A DNA stretch of 64,000 nt from Bdellovibrionales bacterium (lineage in GTDB: Bacteria; Bdellovibrionota; Bdellovibrionia; Bdellovibrionales; UBA1609): the NCBI GenBank assembly GCA_016716765.1, contig JADJVA010000004.1:1-64000 (forward strand). Direction: 5' to 3'. Both the position numbers and the translations under genes were made by a program. Below, piece after piece: positions 26,565 through 36,066 of this stretch (within the stretch, counting starts at the first letter, position 1; every line of letters starts with the position of its first letter). The notes under the pieces were generated by a model. The model had not been told where the DNA came from and searched no databases. It saw only the letters and a list, made by a program, of their open reading frames with translations.

Positions 26565-27398
26565 ATGGACGGGATCGATCGGATTGTGATTAAAATTGGA
26601 ACTGGAGTTTTGACTGGAGAAGATGGCTCTTTCGCTGCTGCCAGGCTTTCGCGTCTACTTGATGAAGTCCTGCCATTTGTCAGTAAGCCCCATCAGCAGG
26701 CGATGATTGTTTCATCAGGAGCGGTCGGTCTGGGCAGAATGCGGCTTAATCTTAAAGGTGACTTATCTCTCGCTGAAAAACAGGCCTGTGCAGCGATTGG
26801 TCAATCTGTTCTCATTCAGAACTATAATATTATTCTCTCCCGTTTTGGGCTCATGGCAGGACAGATTTTGATTAATTCCCAAGATCTTAAAAATGAGGAG
26901 CGTCGTAAAAATTTGATGGCATCTCTTCGGGAGCTGGAAAGATTTCCAGTTATTCCGGTGATCAATGAGAATGACGTGACCTCTACGGAGGAATTGGAAA
27001 TTTTGGGTGAATCGGATCTCTCTTTTGGCGATAACGATCGATTGTCCGCGCTCTTGGCTTTGGAGATCAAAGCGCGTTTGTTAGTTATATTGACGGATAG
27101 CGAGGGTATCTATCTTGATAAGCCTAAAAACTCCAGTGATAGGCCGCTCCCTTATGTGGAAGACCTCAGTGTATTGGATCAGGTTCATGTCTGGAACAAT
27201 TCGAAACTTGGTAGGGGAGGGGTGAAAAGCAAGATATCCTCAGCCCGTCTGGCGGCAGAGGGAGGAACGCCCTGTTGGGTTGTTTCCGGTTTCAAGGAAG
27301 GACAACTTGAAACTTTTTTTAAAACTTTTGCCGATCGTCGCGCGCCTTTGTGTGGAACATTTGTAGTAGGAAAGGGCACTGTGTGGAAGAAACCCTAA
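26565..27398 (+). CDS. proB: Glutamate 5-kinase
   Basis: A 277-residue amino-acid kinase catalysing the first step of proline synthesis. Motifs: IVIKIGTGVLTG, IVSSGAVGLGRMRL, INENDVTSTEEL and LTDSEGIYLDKP, then GRGGVKSKISSARLA. It ends after the kinase domain, so the C-terminal PUA domain of the 367-residue E. coli enzyme is absent, as in several short ProB forms. Its end overlaps the start of proA. Confidence 0.94.
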   Translation: MDGIDRIVIKIGTGVLTGEDGSFAAARLSRLLDEVLPFVSKPHQQAMIVSSGAVGLGRMRLNLKGDLSLAEKQACAAIGQSVLIQNYNIILSRFGLMAGQILINSQDLKNEERRKNLMASLRELERFPVIPVINENDVTSTEELEILGESDLSFGDNDRLSALLALEIKARLLVILTDSEGIYLDKPKNSSDRPLPYVEDLSVLDQVHVWNNSKLGRGGVKSKISSARLAAEGGTPCWVVSGFKEGQLETFFKTFADRRAPLCGTFVVGKGTVWKKP

Positions 27399-28618
27399 AG
27401 AGAGTCAAACAAGCGAGTCTCACGATGGCCTATTTAACGAGCCAGCAGAAAAATCAGGCGCTTGCGGCCTTGTCTGACATCCTTGAAACAAAAAGAACCT
27501 GGCTCATTCAAGCGAATGCCAAAGATCTGGAAGAGCAAAGGGGAAAATTATCGTCTAGTCTTTTTCAGCGTCTCACACTTTCAAATGAAAAAATATCCGA
27601 ACTTGTTCGTGGACTCTCAGATCTTCAGGGATTGAAAGATCCTATTGGAGAAAGAACTTTGCACAGAGAACTTGATCACGGGCTCACTCTGGAAAGAGTG
27701 GCAACTCCGATCGGAGTGATCGGAGTTATTTTTGAGAGTCGTCCCGATGTGGCCGTTCAAATCGGATCTTTGTTGCTAAAGAGCGGAAATGCGGGAGTTC
27801 TTAAGGGTGGCAAAGAAGCCTTTCATACTTTGCAAGCGATAGAGGAAATAGTGAAGCTACTAAATGAAGAGTGTCAATTTCTGCCGCGACACTGGTTGAG
27901 CTTTATTGGTTCTCGAGACGAGGTGGCAAAAATGCTTTCTCAGGACGCTTACATCGATCTGGTGATTCCTCGAGGCTCGAACGACCTGGTAAAATCGGTG
28001 AAGGCACAGACAAAAATTCCAGTTCTCGGCCACGCCGATGGGATCTGCCATCTCTATATGGACCGGAATTTCGATATTTCTGAGGCGATTGCTTTGATCC
28101 ATGATTCAAAAGCTCAAAACCCCTCGGCCTGCAACGCGCTTGAGACTCTCCTCGTTCATCAGAAGCACTACGATGAAGTGATTTCTTTGCTCCGAAGAAA
28201 CAAAGTGGGAATTGAGCTTATTGAGACCCCCTCTTCCTGGAGCGTCGAATACGGAGATTTAAGATTGGCTGTGAAATCTGTTTTAGGCCTTGAAGAGGCG
28301 ATCTCTCATATCAATAGCTTTGGATCCCATCACACGGATGTCATCCTGAGCCAAGATTTAGTGGCAGCGGACCAATTTATTCGCGAAGTGGACTCTGCAA
28401 ACGTTTTTGTTAATTGTTCGACTCGGTTCTCAGATGGCTTTCGCTACGGATTCGGCGCGGAGGTCGGTATCAGCACAAACAAAACACACGCTCGAGGCCC
28501 TGTCGGCCTAGAGGGGTTGACCATTTATAAGTACGTACTTCGCGGGCATGGTCATCGAGTGGCTGACTATATGGGATCAAATGCGAAACTATTTTCGCAC
28601 CGGAATCTTGAATGCTAA
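27383..28618 (+). CDS. proA: Gamma-glutamyl phosphate reductase
   Basis: About 411 residues of the aldehyde dehydrogenase-like fold, second enzyme of proline synthesis. It has GVIGVIFESRPDVAVQIGSL, IDLVIPRGSNDLV, the catalytic Cys in NPSACNALETLL, and STRFSDGFRYGFGAEVGIST with the NADPH/active-site residues. The GTG at 27383 has GGAAAGG about 7 bases upstream and starts 16 bases before the proB stop; an in-frame GTG at 27350 lacks such a site. The overlap implies coupling and probably channelling of the labile intermediate. Confidence 0.95.
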   Translation: MEETLKRVKQASLTMAYLTSQQKNQALAALSDILETKRTWLIQANAKDLEEQRGKLSSSLFQRLTLSNEKISELVRGLSDLQGLKDPIGERTLHRELDHGLTLERVATPIGVIGVIFESRPDVAVQIGSLLLKSGNAGVLKGGKEAFHTLQAIEEIVKLLNEECQFLPRHWLSFIGSRDEVAKMLSQDAYIDLVIPRGSNDLVKSVKAQTKIPVLGHADGICHLYMDRNFDISEAIALIHDSKAQNPSACNALETLLVHQKHYDEVISLLRRNKVGIELIETPSSWSVEYGDLRLAVKSVLGLEEAISHINSFGSHHTDVILSQDLVAADQFIREVDSANVFVNCSTRFSDGFRYGFGAEVGISTNKTHARGPVGLEGLTIYKYVLRGHGHRVADYMGSNAKLFSHRNLEC

Positions 28619-28648
28619 GAGATTTCTGAATCTTCAAAAGCTGATAGT

Positions 28649-28690
28649 AAGGCTGATTGATTTAACGAAAAACCAATCAGCCGAACCTTG
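28649..28690. terminator. Bidirectional terminator between proA and the lipoprotein gene
   Basis: GGCTGATTG (28651) and CAATCAGCC (28674) form a perfect 9-bp stem around a 14-base AT-rich loop. The stem lies between two convergent genes and is extended by AAGG/CCTT nearby. Confidence 0.7.
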
Positions 28691-28702
28691 TCTATTCAAA
28701 AT

Positions 28703-29089
28703 TTATTCACAAGTAAATTGAGACTCGACGAGTTTGTCTTTGATGCGAGTTAAAATACCTTCGCAATGACTAGTGCCGACTTTGGCTGTTGCTACGACAT
28801 CGCTTTTTCCGAATTTATTGTAATGAGTTTCACAGCCTCCAGACTGTGATTTGACCAGGCTCAGCTCTCTGGTGTCATTTCCAGCTTTGCATACGACCTT
28901 CTTTTCTGCATCTGTAGCAGAGGTCGCGGATTTCTGAGCTTTTTCAGCTGCCTTCTCTAGAGCGGCAGGAGGCGGCTGATTCGATGTGGTTTCAGCTTTC
29001 TTGGTGTCTGAGTTTGACGTGGCGCTCTTCTCAGGCGATGAGCACGCGAACAATGATGCAGATATCAACAGAAAAACTACATTTTTCAT
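28703..29089 (-). CDS. Small lipoprotein, unknown function
   Basis: A 128-residue protein with a lipoprotein signal (MKNVVFLLISASLFAC, cysteine 16 as the lipidated residue). A Ser/Thr/Lys/Ala-rich linker (residues 20-60) precedes a small domain with three or four cysteines (VVCKAGNDTREL, GGCETHYNK, TSHCEGIL, FTCE) that probably forms two disulfides in the periplasm. GGGAGGAA lies upstream of the ATG. No family recognised. Confidence 0.75.
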   Translation of the reverse strand: MKNVVFLLISASLFACSSPEKSATSNSDTKKAETTSNQPPPAALEKAAEKAQKSATSATDAEKKVVCKAGNDTRELSLVKSQSGGCETHYNKFGKSDVVATAKVGTSHCEGILTRIKDKLVESQFTCE

Positions 29090-29476
29090 TGAATATTATT
29101 CCTCCCTTAGGGTGTTTGGTGCACTGAGTGAGTTAGTCTAAAGAGAATCTGGCGGGCTGTCTACCCGAGAAGCACCCTCAATTATTCTTTTGGCAGAGCC
29201 TCAAAACCCTGTTAATGATCTTATTAGTTACCCAATTGGCCCCGTGCAGCCCCTCCAGTGCCGCCCAATTGCATATAAAATCCACCCAATTGCATCTGAT
29301 TCCATCCATTTAATTCTATCCAAGAAGATGAATAATAACTTTCATGGCTGATTTTTGATTGAAAGAGGGCATTCAAGTCGCTATAGTCGCCTCGTTTCCC
29401 TACTTTGTTTGTGCAATCCCAATAATTTGCTGACAACAGTGAGGATTTGACGATACAAGGTACGTTCTTTTAGAGC
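29090..29476. other. Intergenic region before tRNA-Asp
   Basis: About 390 bases with no gene I trust. A 70-codon minus-strand frame (29224-29436) exists but is low in complexity, built on repeated CCCAATTG units at 29231-29300. The tRNA promoter presumably lies in the last 60 bases. Confidence 0.5.
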
Positions 29477-29553
29477 GGGGTGGTAGTTAAGTTGGTTATA
29501 ACGCCTGCCTGTCACGCAGGAGGCCGCGGGTTCGAGTCCCGTCCACCCCGCCA
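29477..29553 (+). tRNA. tRNA-Asp (GTC)
   Basis: A 77-nt cloverleaf. Acceptor stem GGGGTGG/CCACCCC, anticodon arm CCTGC-CTGTCAC-GCAGG with anticodon GTC, T arm GCGGG-TTCGAGT-CCCGT, discriminator G and a genomically encoded CCA. The discriminator and anticodon both fit aspartate. Confidence 0.95.
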
Positions 29554-30216
29554 TTTTCGTCCGAAGATGACCCTATGTACTATACCACTCTCAGTCGTGC
29601 TAGAGACAAAACTGCAATGGCGGCGGGACCGTCTGCGCAGCAGACGCTCTTAAAGGTCTGTGGTAGTGGTGCGGAAAGGGGAGCACATCTGAATAGAGAT
29701 TTGTTCGTTACCGGCCCCATCCGCTAAAGCCTCTTGCGGTCTCCGGCAGTGGTAACACTCGGGGTTAAGTAGCAAGTGAAAAGCGGTCACGAGGTATTGT
29801 GCGCGAGCAACATCGGTCAGCCTAAACTAATAGTGAACAGTTAAAAATGCGAGTTAATGGGAAGATAGAGGCAAGGCCCAAGCGGTTGGCGACGTGGAAG
29901 GCTACAAGCTGTCGGCAGGTGGAACCGGAATGACCGACACTCACTCTCTTGCAACTGACTGTAGGCGGGCCGGTGAGAGTCATAGGAGTTAACCGGAGAG
30001 ATCTTTTAAGACGGTCTATGATGGTTGAGCAAGTAGACAACCGAAGGAGTGAAGTCAATAAGCTCTGATCAGGTGTTTTAAGAGAAGTCAGAGACACCCA
30101 TAATACTCAAGCAGCCATGGAAACATGGTGAGACTCAGGGAAGAAGTCAGAGGAAGGGGTTGTCAGGTCCAGAAGGAACTTGAGCTCGCAAATGCGACTG
30201 TAATGAGGATCTTGAG

Positions 30217-30969
30217 ATGTCCCAACATCCAACCTGGGTTGAGAAGCAAATGTCCCTCAACCCACAAACAAGACGTATTCGAGTTCGGGTGGCAGATCAT
30301 GCAAAACGAGGTCGTAAACAGTGGGATCTTTATCGCTATATAACCGACCCCTATCTTCTTGCCGATGCACTAAAACTAGTTCTAAATAATTGCGGATGCG
30401 CGGGTTTAGATCGAGTCAGCGTGGGATCAATAAAAGGTAACGAGTGGGAATTTGTTAAATCTCTGAGTGCGAAACTCAGAGAAGCGGGCGCCTATCAACC
30501 GGGTGCAGTCAAACGAGTTTACATCCCCAAAAGCAATGGGGAGAAAAGACCTTTGGGTATTCCCAATTTAGAGGACCGCGTGGTCCAAAGGGCACTCGTG
30601 CTACTATTGGAGGTAGTCTACGAGCAGAGGTTCTACGATTTTTCCTACGGGTTTAGACCCAAGAGGAAGGCGATAGATTGTGTCGCTATAGTGGCAAAAC
30701 AAGCCTATCGTGACCGACACGTTTTGGAGGCTGACATCGAGAATTTTTTCGATCAAGTCAGTCACAATAAGCTACTCAAATTCTTAACTAAGGAAATAGC
30801 TGATCCGCGAATTATGCGGTTAATTAGTCGAATTCTGAAGTCAGGGTTTCAGGAGCCAGGAAAGCCTTGGCAGCCAAGTATAAAGGGAACTCCGCAGGGC
30901 GGACCACTTTCACCGCTATTAGCCAATGTTTATCTTCATCATGTGTTGGACGTGCACGATTCAGACTTA
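30217..30969 (+). pseudogene. ltrA: Group II intron reverse transcriptase/maturase, N-terminal part
   Basis: About 250 codons of an LtrA-type protein. RT blocks 0-4 are present: AGLDRVSVGSIKG, KRVYIPKSNGEKRPLGIP, YDFSYGFRP, the first catalytic Asp in VLEADIENFFDQV, and GTPQGGPLSPLLANVYLHHVLD. The frame then enters the IS21-family terminal repeat. The matching C-terminal part lies beyond the insertion at 33436-34076. Confidence 0.85.
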
Positions 30970-31786
30970 TTGACCCACCCGATTCGGTGAATTGACCCAC
31001 CCGGCGGCGACAGAACTGCTAAATAAACGAGCTAGCAGATTTCCACAAGTTATTTTCCTCTGGGAAGCTGATTTAGTTTTTCGCGGTAAGACCCCCTTGA
31101 GATTTATTCTCTGGCTGGGGTTGATCATTCTATCCACGATGGCTTCGGCAATGACTGGGTCTTCGAAGAGCTTGAACCAACCCTTGGGATCAATCTGGGA
31201 TGTGACGATGACAGGTCCTTTTCTGGCCCGCGCTTCGAGAAGTTCAACAAGTACATTGGCTTCTTCATGCGAATATTGCCTGAGTCCAAAATCATCGAGG
31301 ATAAGCACTTGTGTGGAATTGAGTCTGGTGAGAAATCCAATCATCTTGCCCGAGCTTCTGGCTGCGAGAACTTCTTCAAACATGAGGTTTACGGGTAAAA
31401 AAGACACTGACAAGTTTTCTTGGCAAATCTTTCTCCCGAGTGTGATTGCCAAATGGGTCTTGCCTTCGCCAGTGCGACCCAGAATGATCAAGTTCTCTTT
31501 ATTTTTTAAAAATGATAGAACCGAAAGCTCCTTGAGTTTTACTTTTGTCAGTCCCCTGTCAAAACTCATGTCCCAATCTTCGAAGTCCGCCTGGTGTCTG
31601 AACTTCGCTCGTCTGGTAAGAGATTTTGATAGACGATCTCGTCTGAAGTTTTTCTCATCCTCGAGGATGAGGGACAAAAAACTCCAGAGGATGCAGATTT
31701 TTACTCACAGCTTGAGACCTAGAATCGATGTTTTGGTGAATACCGAAAAATCTAAGGTCATAGGCGATACGTTTTGCCTGTGCTTC
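30967..31786 (-). pseudogene. istB: IstB-like helper ATPase of IS21 element A, one frameshift
   Basis: The ATPase has Walker A GRTGEGKTH and Walker B VLILDDFG, plus the sensor-like IVTSQIDPKGW. A 236-codon open frame starts at 31677, but the true start is about 31786: that upstream frame reads MEAQAKRIAYDLRFFG... and joins the main frame if one T is removed from the T6 run at about 31680 (GAGTTTTTTGTCC). IstB assists the IstA transposase in target capture. The last codons run into the terminal repeat. Confidence 0.8.
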
Positions 31787-33434
31787 CATAATTAAGGTTC
31801 CTTGTTGTTATGTAGATAAATTAAATTGGGATCTCGTTCAGGTTTAATGATGCGTGGTCTTGTACCTCCTACTTTGTGATGGAGAGCCGAAGCTCTGATG
31901 AAATTGAACTGGGTTTTATTGAAAATAAGGGCTTGTGTCGCCGCGTACTCGAGATCAGCCTTTGAGACTTCATTTTTGTGAACTAACCTGAGGATGCCCT
32001 GAGCCCTTCTGAGAGACTTGAGGGGATAAGGATCACGGAAGAATTTTGAAAGAGTTCAAAAGTTTTGGATCCGATATTTTGCGCTTGCCTGAGAGCCGAG
32101 GCCACTTCGAATCGGGCGGTGGCGACTTGGTGTTCTGGGTAGTGGGCGTCGATGGTGGAGGCCCTGTCTGGGGATTTTACTTTTGCGTGGATTGCGATTG
32201 AATCTGAATCCGCAGTAAATATCTCGACGGTATTTATTTTGATTCGGGCTTTGACCGTGGTGCCGACAAACTGATGCGGGACGGAGTAGAATTTGGAATC
32301 GACTTGAATATGGCAATCTGGATGAACCTTACAGGTCTTCCAGACGGAGAGTTCAAATGAATTGGGGTTTACAGTTTGCAAAGAGGTCTTTCATTTTCGA
32401 ATCTATCCTCTCTTGAAATTCCATCATGATCCTTCATGGGTGCAGAGTTGAGTTCGTTGAGATATTTTTGAAATCTTTGATTGAGATCAAATATTGAATA
32501 AAAGATTTGATCTCTGACTTCGTTGAAGAATTGTTTTTGTATAATGCCGATTGCGCCTTCCACCGCGGCTTTATCTTTGGGCCGTCGAGGCCTTGCTGGG
32601 AGGACGGCAAATCCATGATGGTTGCTGAACTCAATGAAGGACTGGTTGGTGTCGGGATCATAGATATGGGCTCTTGTGACGCCGGGCTTAAGATTGTCAA
32701 CGACTGCGTACTTTGGGGTGCCACCGAGTTTGATGAATGAGTTTTCAATGGCTCTGAAGAACTCAGGTTGCTTTTGTCCGAAGGTAAACTCACCGACGGT
32801 GTATGAACTCCATGGCAAGGTTCCGACGAAGAGTTGAGTTTTAATCTTAGCTTGAGTCCTTGGATCAGGTGATTGAAATCCCATCTGAAAAATCGAAGAA
32901 GATTTTTCGCCGGGATTGTGTTGAAGTCTGATTGTCACCTGCGGTTTTTTTGGGAATCGCCGTCTGAAACGATGATAGAAAATCATATAGGTCATGACTT
33001 CGATGGCGTGTTCTTTGTGAAGAATTTTAAGAGGGACACCTTTGTTGAACTCGGTCGCGATAAATTCCCAGTTGATTGGGACAGGCTGGCTCTGTGCGAA
33101 ACCCACTACCGAGGGGACTGATGATGGTGGACCTGAGTCTCTGATGCAAGCTCTGACGGTATTCCTGGCGATCTTAAGGGCCTGCGCAATCTTGCGGATG
33201 CTGCGGCCTTGAGTGTGAAGTTCTAAAATTTGATTTTGCATGGCAACTGAAGTTCTCCGTTGAGTCATGGAACCCTCCTTTTGTTTAAGGATAGGTGCCA
33301 CGGGATTGAAGATTTAGTCGCTGCCTGGATTTATGACTCAGTGCTCAAGTCGAATATAGGTGGGTCAATTCCCCGAAACGCCTGGGTCAGCTCATCCGAA
33401 TTGGGTGGGTCAGCTTCTTTGAATTGGGTGGGTC
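30971..33434 (-). mobile_element. IS21-family element A inside the group II intron
   Basis: The ends carry several copies of TGACCCACCC: at 30971 and 30993 on the left, and as GGGTGGGTCA at 33358, 33413 and 33425 on the right. Multiple terminal repeats are typical of IS21. It contains istA then istB on the minus strand. I do not see a clean target duplication (ACTTAT against ACTCAA), so a few bases at the ends are uncertain. Confidence 0.8.
31820..33268 (-). pseudogene. istA: IstA-like transposase of IS21 element A, several frameshifts
   Basis: The N-terminal frame (to 32369) has an HTH (RSIRKIAQALKIARNTVRA) and DDE-core pieces: VVDNLKPGV (second Asp) and KDKAAVEGAIG (Glu). The frame shifts near 32375, is followed to 31983 by the beta-barrel part (HPDCHIQVDSKFYSVP), then shifts again near 32040 towards a third frame ending with RLVHKNEVSKADLEY. 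A hidden -1/+1 pair around 32875-32915 replaces the expected IFFDFSDG segment that holds the first catalytic Asp. The start is probably the ATG at 33268 (MTQRRTSVAM). Confidence 0.8.
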
Positions 33435-33435
33435 A

Positions 33436-34076
33436 ACTCAAGCCGAATCGGCCAGGACGAGAAGTTTGCAGAAGTCTATGGACAAAGCTCATCGGTAAAG
33501 CTCTTTCGTTATGCCGATGATTTTATCATCACGGCAAGAACAGCGTCGGAGCTTAAAACGGCCAGACGTTTTCTCTACGTTTGGATGAAAGGCGGGGAGC
33601 TTTCCCTAAAGGAGTCCAAGACAAGAGAAGTAGACATGAGTAATCACCGTCGTGGTTATCAATCTAAGTTCGATTTCCTTGGTTTCAAGATCCATCTAAG
33701 GGCGTTCGCAGATAATCCACAAAGATTTTGGATTGCGCGCCAGCCCTCGGAGAAATCTAGGCGGAGCCTCAAAGACAGTCTGCGAGAAAAGCTCAAGATT
33801 CACCTCACTCTGGCGGAAGCACGGCAAGTTGTGCTCTCTGTTTGGCGGGGTTGGTGCAATTATTTTCGCTATTCCAATGCGAACCATATTTTTTACCGGG
33901 AGCTCCACTCTGTGAGGCGTCTGATTTGTCGCTATCTTCGGCGCAAATACCGCAGGCAACGTCGTCCAGTCCCGTGGCGCAAGCTGTTCAAACTTGCGCA
34001 AGAAATCTGGAAACCTTTAAAGCCCATAGGCGTTGTGCCCAATCATCTTTGCCACACGCAGCCTAGGCTGCTTTAA
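33436..34076 (+). pseudogene. ltrA: Group II intron reverse transcriptase/maturase, C-terminal part
   Basis: The reading resumes after the IS with DEKFAEVYGQ and then the catalytic FRYADDFII (YADD box, RT block 5), FDFLGFKIHLR, and a domain X ending in WRGWCNYFRYSNANHIF. The C-terminus (RRKYRRQRRPVPWRKLFK) is basic, with no obvious HNH endonuclease. The stop lies 7 bases before domain V, as in many introns. Confidence 0.85.
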
Positions 34077-34083
34077 TCTGGAA

Positions 34084-34115
34084 GAGCCGTATACGTGAAC
34101 GCGTACGTACGGTTC
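34084..34115 (+). ncRNA. Group II intron domain V
   Basis: A 32-nt hairpin starting GAGCCGTAT and ending ACGTACGGTTC, matching the usual 34-nt domain V at its lower helix (GAGCCGT/ACGGTTC). The apical part is shorter than normal by two bases. Confidence 0.8.
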
Positions 34116-34185
34116 GGTGAGGGCTGGGGGCCGCAAGGCCCCTGGCTACTCGGTTTTTCCAGAGACCAAGATTCAAAAAAAATAG

Positions 34186-34222
34186 GGTTCTACGGTTCTA
34201 CGGTTCTGGTTCTACGGTTCTA
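34186..34222. repeat. GGTTCTAC tandem octamers
   Basis: Four copies of GGTTCTAC (one spaced by a partial copy) lie between the intron end and the ISL3-type element. They may be replication-slippage products or part of the IS end. Confidence 0.6.
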
Positions 34223-34227
34223 CTCAC

Positions 34228-35553
34228 TTGATGGTGGAACTTTATCCAAATCCCAAAAAAATCATAAACTTAGCAACCGAAGTCTGTAGTTTTTAAAGCT
34301 TCTAAATCCGAAAGCTCTTTTCTGCAACAGTTTTGCGAGGTTGTTAAAGCCTTCGGTTCTGCCGTTGGTGATGCGAGTTGTGAAGTAGTTGAGGATTTCA
34401 TTTTTCCATTTCATGAGGGTTTTCCTTAGGGTTTTTATTTCTGGCAAAAGGGACAGTGCCATTTGGTCAAGAACCTTGGTGAGAGAGCGTTTGGCGCGGT
34501 TATATCCGCGACATCTGTACAGGGCGTGCAAGGCTTCTTTGAAGTGATAGATTTCCTTTAGTTTTGGATAGTGTTCGAGCCATTGATAGAGGGCTTTTCG
34601 TTCGAAGTATTCGAGTCGTTTTCCGTTAAAAAGTAGCAATCGCCGGATGGGATTGGATCTCTTGTCGCCAGTGATTTCGGTGCGAGCCTTGTTGATCACT
34701 GGATTCAGGAGTCTAACGACGTGGAAGTGATCGGCGACAAGCAGAGCGTTAGGGAAGTTTTGTTTGGCAAACTTTTTAAATGGATCACTCATGTCGAGGA
34801 CGACGTTTTTCACGTTTTCCCTGCCTTGCACATGGGAAAAGGTATTGGTGAGTCCGTCGGCTGTTTTTCCATGGGCGACTTCGAATATTTTTTTATTTGG
34901 ATAATCAACGAGTACGGTTGCGAACTCGCGACGTCTAAATCCCCTTTTAAAGGAATGTTCATCGATGCCGATGGTTTTTGGCCATGGGTTGTTCTTTCGT
35001 TCGCGTAGTTTGATTTCGAGTTGTTCGTAGTAAACCTTGTAGACGAGTCCAGCGGAGCAGCCATAAGCGCGTTGAACGTGTTTTAAATCGATAAAGTTTT
35101 CGCAGGCCCATCTTAGGCCTCGCCGGTAGCGGTGGGTGGTTCTATATCCCTTTTGGATGCCCTGAACGGGTTCAGTGAAGACCTTTTTGCAACCCGGACA
35201 TCTAAAGCGGCGTTTCAAGATTTTCAAATAGATGCCGACCCCTCTTATGGGTTGGTCTTGAACCTTCACCCATCTGCGATCGTGTACGGAGAAGGATTTG
35301 GTGGCACACTTTGGGCAAACTTCAAACTCAGATTCCTTTTCGCAAGCATAGCGAGTTCTAAACTTGTCAGACTGCCAGTGGGTTTTGATCTTAAGCTCTG
35401 GCAAAAGTATAAATTTGGAAGTAGAAAGCCAATTGGGGTCCATTCAATCACTCCTTTTAAAATTTTTAGCTTCGTAACTAAAATCTTAAGAAGTTCTTGA
35501 GTTTGATTGGATCCCATTTTAACCTAATTTAACGCCTAGCGTTCCACCACGAG
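34228..35553 (-). mobile_element. ISL3-family insertion sequence (ends approximate)
   Basis: A single transposase gene is flanked by short imperfect inverted repeats with core TGGTGGAAC (34232-34240) and GTTCCACCA (35541-35549). Ends are set from that match only. Confidence 0.6.
34262..35443 (-). CDS. ISL3-family transposase (intact)
   Basis: A 393-residue DDE transposase. The N-terminal zinc finger has CPKC and CPGC pairs, then an HTH region (ACENFIDLKHVQRAYGC). The catalytic core has IGIDEHSFKRGF (first Asp), VVLDMSDPFKKF with VADHFHVVRLLN (second Asp) and a late Glu in RITNGRTEGFNNLAKLL. It is the only full-length transposase in the 30-50 kb region without a frameshift. Two ISL3-like fragments elsewhere (38.1 and 43.4 kb) are related to it but not identical. 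Confidence 0.9.
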   Translation of the reverse strand: MDPNWLSTSKFILLPELKIKTHWQSDKFRTRYACEKESEFEVCPKCATKSFSVHDRRWVKVQDQPIRGVGIYLKILKRRFRCPGCKKVFTEPVQGIQKGYRTTHRYRRGLRWACENFIDLKHVQRAYGCSAGLVYKVYYEQLEIKLRERKNNPWPKTIGIDEHSFKRGFRRREFATVLVDYPNKKIFEVAHGKTADGLTNTFSHVQGRENVKNVVLDMSDPFKKFAKQNFPNALLVADHFHVVRLLNPVINKARTEITGDKRSNPIRRLLLFNGKRLEYFERKALYQWLEHYPKLKEIYHFKEALHALYRCRGYNRAKRSLTKVLDQMALSLLPEIKTLRKTLMKWKNEILNYFTTRITNGRTEGFNNLAKLLQKRAFGFRSFKNYRLRLLSL

Positions 35554-35763
35554 CCGAGAAGAGCCGTACAAAGGTTCATTTATTGTTTAATATGAAATCT
35601 TCAGATCATCGCCACGAGTGAATTGAATCGAATCTGTGAAGAGGCTGGGATCGCGTGCGTAATCCCTATCGAACAGAGTCAGTTGCACCGTAAGCGCTCC
35701 ATAAACCCTATTTTTGTGATTTGAACTTTCCACATATATTGCTCAACAACCAAGGAGGCTTGA

Positions 35764-36066
35764 GTGGAAAATTCTGATCAAAGATTAAAAACCAAAGAAT
35801 ATTGGCAAACTAAAATCAGGGAGGCAGAAAATTTCTCTGGCTCCGAGACCGAGTTCTGTCGGCAAGAGGGACTGAACAACACCACGTTCAAGAACTGGAA
35901 GTATCGACTATCCAAGGGAAGCAAGAGAGGGAGTGTTGGACGCCGAAAGCCGGTGAGCTCTGCTTTTGTGCCAGTGGAAATTCAGAAACCAAGAGCGGTT
36001 CGTTCGCTCCCTGACGCACAATGGGTGGCTGAGCTGATCTTTTATCTGCAGGGAGGTACTAGGTGA
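35764..36066 (+). CDS. tnpA: IS66 accessory protein TnpA
   Basis: A 100-residue IS66 Orf1-type protein from a GTG with AGGAGG upstream. The N-terminal helix-turn-helix (EFCRQEGLNNTTFKNWKYRL) binds the IS ends. Its stop overlaps the tnpB start by 4 bases. Confidence 0.85.
   Translation: MENSDQRLKTKEYWQTKIREAENFSGSETEFCRQEGLNNTTFKNWKYRLSKGSKRGSVGRRKPVSSAFVPVEIQKPRAVRSLPDAQWVAELIFYLQGGTR

Larger units (their letters stand above)
29669..34155 (+). mobile_element. Group II intron, interrupted by an IS21-family element
   Basis: The 5' boundary is probably GTGCGG at 29669. About 550 bases of structured RNA follow, then a reverse transcriptase frame. Domain V is seen at 34084-34115, beginning GAGCCGTAT and ending ACGTACGGTTC, 7 bases after the RT stop. 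A GC-rich domain VI hairpin (GGGGGCC-GCAA-GGCCCC) ends near CTACTC at about 34151. The 5' exon side holds the hairpin CGTCTGC-GCA-GCAGACG, about 30 bases upstream. Boundaries were set by eye. The intron is probably immobile because its maturase is cut at about 30970-33436. Confidence 0.8.

Noticed and set aside
29224..29436. A 70-codon minus-strand frame upstream of tRNA-Asp
   Set aside because: Built on repeated CCCAATTG units, low complexity, no ribosome site and no recognisable domain.
30217..34076. A retron or diversity-generating retroelement
   Set aside because: The reverse transcriptase has domain X and is followed at once by a canonical domain V, which fits a group II intron; no template/variable repeat pair or msr/msd structure was seen.
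35690..35720. AAAAATAGGGTT pairing between 34180 and 35705 as ends of the ISL3 element
   Set aside because: The right-hand copy lies inside the IS66 terminal repeat, so it cannot be the ISL3 end; the TGGTGGAAC pair is a better candidate.
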